Source: Pseudomonadota bacterium
Lineage (GTDB): Bacteria > Pseudomonadota > Gammaproteobacteria > Steroidobacterales > Steroidobacteraceae
Direction: 5' to 3'
DNA: 14,379 nt
Assembly: GCA_021792815.1 (NCBI GenBank)
Contig: JAJYTX010000025.1
Span: forward strand, 1 to 14,379
Shown here in pieces: positions 1 through 6,961 of the stretch (positions are counted from its first letter, which is position 1; each line of letters opens with the position of its first letter). Below the pieces are notes generated by a model. The model made no database searches. It saw nothing but the letters and a program-made list of their open reading frames with translations, and was not told where the DNA came from. The translations under genes were made by a program, and so were the position numbers.

Positions 1-295
1 TCATTCCGCACCCATCCTACCGCCACCCTGCCCAGGCAATCCCCCACCGCCCCACACCACTCCCTGACCCTGCAGCCACCTCAGCGCCTGCTCCACCGCC
101 GCCGCTGGCCGCGATAGATGCCGCGCGTGCGCGGCCCGGGGCGCCCCGCCCCCGTTCGGGGGTCGCGGCGCGGCAACCGCGCAGCCGCCGCACATCATGC
201 CCCAGCCCGCGCCGGCCGCAAGCGCGGCTGGCAGCGGCACGGCCGGCGCAGGGGAGCGAGCGAGCCTCTTCGGCGGCACCGGCGGCGCGCCCGCC
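1..295. other. GC-rich region downstream of acyl-CoA synthetase, no convincing gene
   Basis: This stretch follows the stop codon of the minus-strand acyl-CoA synthetase and runs to the window edge. A 92-codon minus-strand reading frame (1-279, GTG start) crosses it, but it is rich in Gly, Ala, Pro and Arg, has no clear ribosome binding site and resembles no family I know, so I do not call it a gene. The sequence holds two strong GC dyads: GGGGCGCCCC at 138-147, and CCCCCG-TT-CGGGGG at 149-162. They could help end transcription of the operon, but neither is followed by a T-run. Confidence 0.4.
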
Positions 296-1993
296 TCACG
301 CGGTGCGCTCGCGGACGATCCCGAGCTCCGTCTCCACCTGCTCTCGAATCCGGTATTTCTGCACCTTCCCGGTCACCGTCATGGGGAATTCCGTCACGAA
401 ACGCACGTAGCGCGGCACCTTGAAATGCGCGATCTGCCCACGGCAGAAATCGATGATCTCCCCGGTCTCGGCGCTCGCCCCCTCGCGCAGCCGGATGACC
501 GCGCAGACCTCTTCGCCGTACTTGTAATCGGCGACGCCCACCACGGCCACATCGAGAATCTTCGGATGCCGGTAGAGGAATTCCTCGATCTCCCGCGGGT
601 AGATGTTTTCCCCTCCGCGGATGATCATGTCCTTGACGCGCCCGACGATGTTGCAATAGCCCTCATCGTCGAGCACCGCCAGGTCGCCGGTGTGCATCCA
701 GCCGGCCGCATCGACCGCCCCGGCGCTGCGGACGGCATCGCCCCAGTAGCCGCGCATGACGCTGTAGCCGCGGGTGCACAGCTGGCCGGCGGTGCCCCGC
801 GGCACCACCCTGCCTTGCGCGTCGATGACTTTCACCTGCACATGCGGGTGCACCCGCCCGACGGTGCCGACCCGCTTGTCGATCGCATCGTCCACGTGCG
901 ACTGGAAGCTCACCGGGCTCGTCTCCGTCATGCCATAACAGATCGTCACTTCCCGCATGTGCATCTCGTCGATCACCCTGCGCATGACGGCGATCGGGCA
1001 CGGGGCGCCGGCCATGATGCCGGTGCGCAGCGACGACAGGTCGAACTCCCTGAAGCGGGGGTGATCGAGCTCGGCGATGAACATGGTCGGCACGCCGTGC
1101 AAGGCCGTACAGCGCTCGGCGCACACCGCCTCCAGAGTGCTCTGCGCATCGAAGGCTTCCCCGGGAAAGACCATCGCGGCACCGTGGGTCACGGCGGCCA
1201 GCACGCCCAGAACCATTCCGAAACAGTGATACAGCGGCACCGGGATGCAGACCCGGTCCTGCGGTCCGAGGCGCATGCCCTCGCCGACGAACAGACCGTT
1301 GTTGACGATGTTGAAATGCGTCAGCGTCGCGCCCTTGGGCAACCCGGTGGTACCGCTCGTGAACTGGATGTTGATCGGCTGATCCGCATCGAGCGTGCGC
1401 TCGACGGCCTCGAGCAGCGCCGGATCGGCCTCATCGGCCGAGCGACACAGCGCCTCGAACGACAGAAAATCCTGCCCGGCGGGCGCTCCGAGCTGCACCA
1501 GGTACTGCAGCGACGGATACCTGTCCGAGCGCACCCGCCCGCCGCTGAGATCGGCTGCCGAGAGCAGCGCGCGCACCATGGCGAGGTAATCGCTCGATCG
1601 GAATGACGGGGCGAGCACCAGCGCCCGGCAGCCGACGGTGCGCAGCGCGTGATCGAGCTCCACGCTGCGGTAGGCCGGATTGATGTTGACCAGGATCAGC
1701 CCGGCCCGCGCCGTCGCGAACTGGGTGAGAACCCACTGCAGATTGTTCGGCGACCAGATGCCCACGCGATCGCCCGGCTGCAGCCCCAGCGCCAGCAAGG
1801 CGCGCGCCAGCCGGGTCACCTCGGCATCGAGCGCGGCGTAGGTCAGCCGCACACCCTGGTGGCGGACCACCAGCGCCTCGTGATCCGGCCAGCGCCGCGC
1901 GGCCTGCCGCAGCACCTCGCCCACCGTCCGGTGGATCAGCGGCGCGTCCGACTGTCCGCAAACGTAGCTCGGTGCCGGCATGGAAGCGCCCAC
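296..1993 (-). CDS. FadD-type acyl-CoA synthetase (AMP-forming)
   Basis: The 565-residue product belongs to the ANL adenylating superfamily and should convert a carboxylic acid, ATP and CoA into acyl-CoA, AMP and PPi in the cytoplasm. The nucleotide-binding loop TSGTTGLPK is at residues 212-220, the adenine motif YGMTET at 353-358, the ATP-ribose-binding TGD at 435-437 and the hinge GRVKD at 451-455. [13 protein letters not shown] follows, and the C-terminal catalytic lysine is in TGK (about 543). Length and motifs fit fatty-acid or aryl-acid ligases of the FadD/medium-chain group; chain length preference is not readable. The GTG at 1993 is chosen because AGGGGGTGA lies 7 bases upstream; an ATG at 1981 has no such signal. 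Only 14 bases separate it from the receptor gene, and the ribosome binding site overlaps that gene's TAG stop, which suggests translational coupling. It is probably the last gene of the aldehyde dehydrogenase-receptor-ligase operon. Confidence 0.9.
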   Translation of the reverse strand: MGASMPAPSYVCGQSDAPLIHRTVGEVLRQAARRWPDHEALVVRHQGVRLTYAALDAEVTRLARALLALGLQPGDRVGIWSPNNLQWVLTQFATARAGLILVNINPAYRSVELDHALRTVGCRALVLAPSFRSSDYLAMVRALLSAADLSGGRVRSDRYPSLQYLVQLGAPAGQDFLSFEALCRSADEADPALLEAVERTLDADQPINIQFTSGTTGLPKGATLTHFNIVNNGLFVGEGMRLGPQDRVCIPVPLYHCFGMVLGVLAAVTHGAAMVFPGEAFDAQSTLEAVCAERCTALHGVPTMFIAELDHPRFREFDLSSLRTGIMAGAPCPIAVMRRVIDEMHMREVTICYGMTETSPVSFQSHVDDAIDKRVGTVGRVHPHVQVKVIDAQGRVVPRGTAGQLCTRGYSVMRGYWGDAVRSAGAVDAAGWMHTGDLAVLDDEGYCNIVGRVKDMIIRGGENIYPREIEEFLYRHPKILDVAVVGVADYKYGEEVCAVIRLREGASAETGEIIDFCRGQIAHFKVPRYVRFVTEFPMTVTGKVQKYRIREQVETELGIVRERTA

Positions 1994-2000
1994 CGCAGTC

Positions 2001-2009
2001 TCACCCCCT
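2001..2009 (-). promoter_or_regulatory. Ribosome binding site deciding the GTG start of the acyl-CoA synthetase
   Basis: On the minus strand this reads AGGGGGTGA, one base from the ideal AGGAGGTGA. It sits 7 bases before the GTG at 1993 and overlaps the TAG stop (2008-2010) of the receptor gene. It favours the GTG over the downstream ATG at 1981. Confidence 0.7.
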
Positions 2010-4434
2010 AGAATCGATAGGTCACGTCGGCGCCGTACATGCGCGGCTCGCCGATGTGCCGATAATCATAGCCCAGGCTCTGCAGATCCACCTCATTGGT
2101 GTAATACACCCGGTTCGTGAGGTTATCGCCCCACAGCCGCAGTTCCCACCGGCCGCTCGAGGGCTCGAGAGTCATCTGCGCGCTGAGCAGTCCGAAGGCC
2201 GGCTGCGCCAGGCGATTCTCGTTGAGATTCTCCTCGTACATCAGCGACTGCCAGCTCTCCGCCACGTGCAGCATCAGCGCCCACGAGGGCTCGGATATCG
2301 CCACCCAGTCGGCGGAGAACACGCCGCGGAAGTTCGGCGCATAGGGCAGGCGCTTGCCGGCGATATTGACCGTTCCCCCGGCGAGCGTCCCGCGCAGCAC
2401 CTGGGTATGCAGCGCCGCGAGCCCCGCGTGCAGCGTCAACCGGTCCACCGGCCGGGCATCGATGTTGAGCTCTCCGCCGTAGATCTCGGACAGCGGGATG
2501 TGGCTGAGCGGCTGCGAGCCGTTCGGCCGGACGTCGACGAACTGCTGATCGATGTAGCGGTAGTGGAACAGCGCGCCGTCGACCTGCAGCCGATGCTCGA
2601 GCCAGGCGCTCTTGAAGCCCCCCTCGATGGAATACAGTTTCTCCGGCGGCACCTTGTCGAAGTCCGAGTTCGAGAAGAAGAACTGCATGTTGAACGAGCC
2701 GGGGCGGTAGCCGCGGCTGTACTTCAGATACAGCATGCTGTCGCGGGTCAGCTGGAACTCGAGGCCGATATCCCCGGTTCCCTCCGTGCTGTGCAGGTAC
2801 TGCGCGGCGGTCCGATTGACCAGCGCCGCATAGTTCGCCGATCCGGGCAGGGCCTCGATCGGCTGCCACTGACCGGCGACGATCTGTCCCGGAATGATGT
2901 TGCCGATGGGCACGCCATCGCTGCCCTGCAGCTGGGCGATGGCGTTCTTCATCGACTTGTTGTCATGATTGTAGCGCAGGCCGAGGTTGACCTTCAGGCG
3001 GCGCGTGACCCGGTACGTGGTCTCGATGTACGCCGCCCAGCTGTTGTACAGCTGGTCGAAGTGATTGACGTAGCGGCAGCCGGCGTTGATCAGGCTGCCG
3101 ACCGCATAGCCCACGCCGGGACCGAAGGAATTGGCGACACAGTCGCGGTAGTCGTTGTAAACATTGAACATCGGATCGGTGAAGAACGGATTGACCGATT
3201 CGTTGTAGACGAACTGGTGCTCCCAGAAAAGACCGCCGATGTAACTGAAACGCTTTTGCTGCGGCGAGGTGATGCGCAGCTCCTGGGTCAGCTGCCGCGT
3301 GCTGCCCGCGTAGGTCGCCTTGAAGACATTGATCGGCGCGCCGTCGGTGTTGTCCGGATAGAACAGCGAGCCCTCCTGCCAGGAACTGATCGACGTCAGC
3401 AGGTACTGGTCGGGCAGGGTCCAGTCGGCGGTCAGCGTCACCGCCTGGGTGTCCTGGTAGCGCTTCGGGACCTTCGGCAGGTCGATCTGATACGGCCCGA
3501 GGGGGGCTCCCGAGAGCGTGCCGGTCGTGGTCCGGTAGTAGCCGGCAAAGCCGACGCCCCCGGGGGCGCATTGCGCCGGAATCGGCGGTGTCACGCAGCC
3601 GTCCATGATGTCGTAGCTGTAGGCGTCCTGCTTGCTCCGCGCGTAGGTCAGCAGGAACTTCAGGTCAGCGGTCGGCTTGTAGAGAAAGCTTGCCCGTATC
3701 CCGTACTGGTTCAACGCGTCGGCGTTGGGCGCGCCCGGCGCGATGTTCTTCAGGAAGCCGTCCCGCTTGGTGTAGGTGAACGCGAGGCGCGCCGCGAGCT
3801 TGTCCGGCACCAGCACCGCGTTCAGCACGCCGCTCGCCTCCTTGCGGTTGTAATTGCCGGCGCCGAGGGTGATATGCCCCTGGTCCGCGAATTTCGGTTT
3901 CGCCGTGATCAGATTGATCGCGCCCGCGGTCGCATTGTGCCCGTAGAGCGTGCCCTGGGGTCCGAGCAGGACCTCGATCCGGTTGAGATCGAACATGTTC
4001 ACGCCGCCGATGAGCGCCAGCGTCTCGAGCGGCACCTGGTCGAGGTAGATCATCACCGGGCCGGTCTGCCCGACGCTGTAGTCCATCATGGAAATGCCGC
4101 GCAGCGCGAACATGGGCGTGTTCTCGCCGGCGATGCCGTTCGCCTGCAGCTGCGGAATGGTGCTCATCAGGTTCTGCGGCGTGTTCAGCCTGATCTGCGC
4201 CAGGCTCTGACCCGTCAGCACGTTCATCGAGACCGGCACCCGCTGGATGTTCTGGGCGACTCTTTCCGCGGTCACCACCACCTGTTGCAGCGCGCCGCTG
4301 CCGATCGCCGCGGGCGCGGCCTGGCCGGGCGCGCCGGCCGTCTGCAGCGGCTGCGCCGCCCACAGAGGCGCTGACAGCGCCCCCACGAGCACCAGTGCGG
4401 CGCTGCGAACAGGACACATCGATCTGATTCTCAT
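2008..4434 (-). CDS. TonB-dependent outer-membrane receptor
   Basis: The 808-residue protein should be a 22-stranded outer-membrane barrel with an internal plug that imports a ligand using energy from TonB-ExbBD. Residues 1-27 look like a signal peptide (basic start, hydrophobic core, WAA before the cleavage site). A TonB-box-like [11 protein letters not shown] lies at 49-59, so there is no N-terminal STN signalling domain and no sign of an anti-sigma partner. The plug spans about 62-180 with the hallmark [18 protein letters not shown] at 148-165. The rest is barrel, rich in alternating aromatic strands, and ends in YRF with the terminal Phe used for barrel assembly. Cysteines occur in pairs in presumed outer loops. 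The ATG at 4434 has AGGGGGG 4 bases upstream. Its place between an aldehyde dehydrogenase and a CoA ligase suggests a carbon substrate rather than iron, but this is inference. Confidence 0.93.
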   Translation of the reverse strand: MRIRSMCPVRSAALVLVGALSAPLWAAQPLQTAGAPGQAAPAAIGSGALQQVVVTAERVAQNIQRVPVSMNVLTGQSLAQIRLNTPQNLMSTIPQLQANGIAGENTPMFALRGISMMDYSVGQTGPVMIYLDQVPLETLALIGGVNMFDLNRIEVLLGPQGTLYGHNATAGAINLITAKPKFADQGHITLGAGNYNRKEASGVLNAVLVPDKLAARLAFTYTKRDGFLKNIAPGAPNADALNQYGIRASFLYKPTADLKFLLTYARSKQDAYSYDIMDGCVTPPIPAQCAPGGVGFAGYYRTTTGTLSGAPLGPYQIDLPKVPKRYQDTQAVTLTADWTLPDQYLLTSISSWQEGSLFYPDNTDGAPINVFKATYAGSTRQLTQELRITSPQQKRFSYIGGLFWEHQFVYNESVNPFFTDPMFNVYNDYRDCVANSFGPGVGYAVGSLINAGCRYVNHFDQLYNSWAAYIETTYRVTRRLKVNLGLRYNHDNKSMKNAIAQLQGSDGVPIGNIIPGQIVAGQWQPIEALPGSANYAALVNRTAAQYLHSTEGTGDIGLEFQLTRDSMLYLKYSRGYRPGSFNMQFFFSNSDFDKVPPEKLYSIEGGFKSAWLEHRLQVDGALFHYRYIDQQFVDVRPNGSQPLSHIPLSEIYGGELNIDARPVDRLTLHAGLAALHTQVLRGTLAGGTVNIAGKRLPYAPNFRGVFSADWVAISEPSWALMLHVAESWQSLMYEENLNENRLAQPAFGLLSAQMTLEPSSGRWELRLWGDNLTNRVYYTNEVDLQSLGYDYRHIGEPRMYGADVTYRF

Positions 4435-4461
4435 ACGACCCCCCTGATTCGTGCTGTGCCC

Positions 4462-4499
4462 GACTGCCGCGGCCGCCCGGGCGGGGCGGCGGCGCAGTC
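4462..4499 (-). promoter_or_regulatory. Bipartite intergenic hairpin between aldehyde dehydrogenase and receptor genes
   Basis: The 95-base gap between these genes can fold with an outer stem GACTGC/GCAGTC (4462-4467 with 4494-4499) and an inner stem GCCGCCC/GGGCGGC (4472-4478 with 4484-4490, 5-base loop). No T-run follows on the minus strand, so it is not a classic terminator. It may adjust expression or mRNA stability between the genes. Confidence 0.4.
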
Positions 4500-4529
4500 A
4501 GTCCGCGTCGCGGCGGCGCATGATGGCGC

Positions 4530-6080
4530 TCACACGGCGTAATTGATGCACAACGACTTGCTCTCGAGGCAGGAGTAGACCGCCTCGCGGCCGAGCTCCC
4601 GGCCCCAACCGGACTGCTTGTAGCCGCCGAACGGCATGACCGCATCGAGGATGTTGTGGCAGTTGACCCACACGGTTCCGGCGCGGATCTTCGGCGCCAG
4701 CGTGAAGATGTTCTTCACGTTGCGCGTCCAGATGCTCGCGCCCAGACCGTAGATCGAGTCATTGGCGACGCGCGCGACTTCCGCAAGATCTTCGAACGGC
4801 TTTGCGACCAGCACCGGCCCGAAGATCTCCTCGCGCATGATCGCCATGTCGTCCGATACGTCGGTGAACACTGTCGGCTCGACGTAATACCCGGGCGAAT
4901 CGAGCGGGTGCCCGCCCGCCGCGGCCGATGCGCCCGCCGCCAACCCTTGGGCGATGTAACCCATGACGCGCTCGCGCTGCGCGGCGGACACCAGCGGTCC
5001 GAGCTCGGCCTGCGGATCGAGACCCGGTCCGACCTTGAGCGCCCTGGCGCGCGCCGCAACACCCTCGAGCACCCGCTCGAAGTGGCGTTTCGCGACGTAC
5101 AGGCGTGATCCGGCGCAGCAGACCTGGCCCTGGTTGAAGAAGATGCCGGAGCTCACCCCGGCGATGGCCATGTCGAGGTCCGCATCCTCGAGCACGATCG
5201 CCGGCGACTTGCCGCCGAGCTCCACGGTGACCTTCTTGAGGTTTCCGGAGGCGGCGCGCACCACCAGCCGGCCCACCTCGGTCGATCCGGTAAAGGTGAT
5301 CTTGTCCACCCCGGGATGTTCCGCGAGCGCGGCGCCGGCCGTCGGGCCCATCCCCGTGACGATGTTGAGCACCCCGGCGGGCAGGCCCGCTTCGAGCGCG
5401 ATCTCGCCGAGGCGCAGCGCCGTGAGCGGCGTTTCCTCGGCGGGCTTCAGCACCACCGTGCAGCCGGCCGCGAGCGCCGGGGCGATTTTCCAGGTGGCGA
5501 GCAGGAACGGAAAATTCCAGGCGATGATCGCGCCCACCACCCCGATCGGCTCGCGCTGCGAGAACGCCACGTATTCCTGACCGGGAACGAGCGTGCCGGA
5601 TATCGGCAGCGTCTGCCCTTCGAGCTTGGTCGGCCAGCCGGCCATGTACCGCCAGACTTCGATGGCGTGTTTCAGGTCGACGTGCCGCGCCATCAGCAGC
5701 GACTTGCCGTTGTCGAGGGACTCGAGCTCGGCAAGCTCGTCGGCATCCCGTTCGATCAGGTCGGCGACCCGGTGCAGGATCCGTTCCCGCTCGAGCGGCT
5801 TCATCCGCGACCAGTCGGAGTCCTCGAACGCACGGCGGGCCGCACTGACCGCCCGATCGACGTCGGCCGCTTCTCCCATGGCGCAGGTGGCGATGACCCG
5901 ATCGCTCGACGGATCGCGCACTTCGAAAGTCCGCCCGCCGAGCGCATCCGCCCACGCACCGCCGATGAGCAACTGCTGCGGTCTGCGCAGGAATGCGGCA
6001 TTGGCCACGCAGATGCGCGCCGGATCATTGGCGAGCGCCGCGGCCGGCGCGTTTGAACTGTCTTGCTTGGCGGCCTGCAT
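4530..6080 (-). CDS. NAD(P)-dependent aldehyde dehydrogenase
   Basis: The 516-residue cytoplasmic enzyme should oxidise an aldehyde to the carboxylic acid. The whole family signature set is present. WNFP has the oxyanion Asn at about 189. KPAE at 212-215 has a Glu that in this family usually favours NAD over NADP. The cofactor loop GSTEVG is at 265-270, and ELGGKSP has the general base Glu at about 287. GQVCCAGSR carries the catalytic Cys at about 321, and EEIFGP has the cofactor-binding Glu at about 418. The C-terminus PFGGYKQSGWGRELG is also typical. Overall character is close to the phenylacetaldehyde/betaine/long-chain aldehyde dehydrogenases; the true substrate is unknown. The ATG at 6080 has AGGGGGTG 4 bases upstream. 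It is the first gene of its operon and diverges from the response regulator across 184 bases full of dyads, so that regulator is a natural candidate to control it. Its acid product could feed the CoA ligases on either side. Confidence 0.95.
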   Translation of the reverse strand: MQAAKQDSSNAPAAALANDPARICVANAAFLRRPQQLLIGGAWADALGGRTFEVRDPSSDRVIATCAMGEAADVDRAVSAARRAFEDSDWSRMKPLERERILHRVADLIERDADELAELESLDNGKSLLMARHVDLKHAIEVWRYMAGWPTKLEGQTLPISGTLVPGQEYVAFSQREPIGVVGAIIAWNFPFLLATWKIAPALAAGCTVVLKPAEETPLTALRLGEIALEAGLPAGVLNIVTGMGPTAGAALAEHPGVDKITFTGSTEVGRLVVRAASGNLKKVTVELGGKSPAIVLEDADLDMAIAGVSSGIFFNQGQVCCAGSRLYVAKRHFERVLEGVAARARALKVGPGLDPQAELGPLVSAAQRERVMGYIAQGLAAGASAAAGGHPLDSPGYYVEPTVFTDVSDDMAIMREEIFGPVLVAKPFEDLAEVARVANDSIYGLGASIWTRNVKNIFTLAPKIRAGTVWVNCHNILDAVMPFGGYKQSGWGRELGREAVYSCLESKSLCINYAV

Positions 6081-6130
6081 GAGGCACCCCCTGAGTGACT
6101 GTGCCGGACCTGGACCGGATCGTTTGGAGC

Positions 6131-6153
6131 CGCCGGGCCACTGCTGCCCGGTG
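6131..6153. promoter_or_regulatory. Inverted repeat in the divergent intergenic region
   Basis: CGCCGGGC (6131-6138) and GCCCGGTG (6146-6153) can pair over 8 positions with one G-T, around a 7-base loop. It lies about 50 bases upstream of the aldehyde dehydrogenase start, where an operator or mRNA leader hairpin would be expected. Function is inferred from position only. Confidence 0.35.
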
Positions 6154-6208
6154 CCGTGCAGTATCGGCTCGCAGCGGTGGATGACCCATCAGCCTTTGGA
6201 ACAGGACA

Positions 6209-6231
6209 CGCCATACTTTGGTACTATGGCG
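6209..6231. promoter_or_regulatory. Candidate operator, CGCCATA-N9-TATGGCG palindrome
   Basis: A perfect 7-base inverted repeat, CGCCATA (6209-6215) and TATGGCG (6225-6231), is centred on 6220 with a further matching T/A pair inside. It sits 33 bases before the preferred response-regulator start and about 130 bases upstream of the divergent aldehyde dehydrogenase. Two-fold symmetry with half-sites about 16 bases apart suits a dimeric DNA-binding protein such as a NarL/LuxR-type regulator. I do not recognise it as a published site. Confidence 0.5.
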
Positions 6232-6239
6232 TTCAGCTG

Positions 6240-6262
6240 CGGAATTCCGTTGGCTTGCGCAA
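6240..6262. promoter_or_regulatory. Two short perfect palindromes just before the response regulator
   Basis: CGGAATTCCG (6240-6249) and TTGCGCAA (6255-6262) are perfect palindromes lying back to back immediately before the ATG at 6265. They continue the dyad-rich character of this leader. They may be coincidental, but three palindromes within 55 bases is notable. Confidence 0.25.
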
Positions 6263-6264
6263 TC

Positions 6265-6945
6265 ATGCCTGCTGCCGCCGAAACGCTCACCGTCCATGCC
6301 CGGCGCGTACTGATTGCCGACGATCACCCGCTGTACCGCGACGCTCTGCACTCGATCCTGCCGCGCGCCTGCCGCGCCTCCGAGATGATCGAGGCCGCAT
6401 CCCAGGCCGAGGTGGCGCGTTGCGTCACCTGCGACGCGGACTTCGACCTCATCATCCTCGATCTCAATCTGCCCGGCGCCACGGAACTGTCCTGTCTGCG
6501 CCACATCCGCGCCGTCGCTCCCCTGACGCCGGTCGTGGTGGTCTCGGGGATCGATGATCCGGCCACCATGAGCGAAGTGGTGATGGCCGGGGCCGCGGGC
6601 TACGTGCCGAAGTCGGCGCCGGGCGATGTGCTGATCGATGCGATCCGGGTCATCCTCGCCGGGGGAACCTATCTGCCTGCTGCGGCCCTCATGGCCATGC
6701 GCCACTCCAACACGCGCGCCGCGCGGTCCGACAACACGTCCGACACCGGAACGCTCACCTCGCGGCAGACGCGGGTGCTGGAACTGCTCGCCCGGGGACT
6801 TTCCAACAAACAGATCGCACGCGAGCTCGAGATCAGCGAAATCACCGTCAAGGCGCACGTCTCCCTGATCCTGAAGAAACTCGGCGTGTCCAACCGGACA
6901 CAGGCGGCGATCGCGGCCCGGCGATTTCTGGCCGGCGGCGGCTGA
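6265..6945 (+). CDS. NarL/LuxR-family response regulator
   Basis: The 226-residue product is a two-domain transcription regulator. The receiver domain starts at RVLIADDHPL (acidic Asp 19-20), has the phosphoacceptor Asp66 in IILDLNLPG, Ser94 in VVVSG and Lys116 in YVPKS. After a linker, the LuxR-type helix-turn-helix covers about 163-221 (LTSRQTRVLELLARGLSNKQIARELEISEITVKAHV). It resembles the AgmR/ErbR and ErdR regulators that control alcohol and acid oxidation in Pseudomonas. The open frame continues much further upstream (to 5593), but there it is antisense to the dehydrogenase. ATGs at 6181 and 6226 are also possible. I prefer 6265 because the receiver fold begins soon after and the 6226 ATG lies inside a palindrome; no start has a strong ribosome binding site. 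The likely phosphodonor is the convergent hybrid kinase, and a likely target is the divergent dehydrogenase operon. Confidence 0.9.
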   Translation: MPAAAETLTVHARRVLIADDHPLYRDALHSILPRACRASEMIEAASQAEVARCVTCDADFDLIILDLNLPGATELSCLRHIRAVAPLTPVVVVSGIDDPATMSEVVMAGAAGYVPKSAPGDVLIDAIRVILAGGTYLPAAALMAMRHSNTRAARSDNTSDTGTLTSRQTRVLELLARGLSNKQIARELEISEITVKAHVSLILKKLGVSNRTQAAIAARRFLAGGG

Positions 6946-6961
6946 GCGGCTCAGCCACCGC
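6935..6961. terminator. Hairpin spanning both convergent stop codons
   Basis: GGCTGAG (6940-6946) pairs with CTCAGCC (6950-6956) around CGG, and after one mismatch four more pairs extend it (6935-6938 with 6958-6961). The TGA stops of the regulator (6943-6945) and of the opposing kinase (6951-6953) both lie in the stem. Its position suits a bidirectional terminator or an mRNA 3'-end stabiliser. It has no T-run on either side. Confidence 0.4.

Noticed and set aside
1..279. Small minus-strand protein after the acyl-CoA synthetase
   Set aside because: Low-complexity composition, no ribosome binding site, no recognised family; open frame is expected at this G+C.
197..1606. Long plus-strand open frame (469 codons)
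   Set aside because: It is antisense to the acyl-CoA synthetase, is rich in His, Arg and Asp and has no family motif; high G+C keeps the opposite strand open by chance.
1972..4374. 800-codon plus-strand open frame opposite the TonB receptor
   Set aside because: The minus-strand product has a signal peptide, plug motif and C-terminal Phe. The plus-strand translation is Val/Asp/Arg-rich mirror sequence with no domain, so it is a shadow despite its length.
6085..6180. Sigma-54 promoter for the aldehyde dehydrogenase
   Set aside because: The nearest candidate on the minus strand (CGGCAC then AGCA) has a GG-to-GC spacing one base short and lacks the consensus flanks.
5593..6264. N-terminal extension of the response regulator
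   Set aside because: The frame is open upstream but lies antisense to the aldehyde dehydrogenase and then crosses the dyad-rich intergenic region; the extra residues match no regulator domain.
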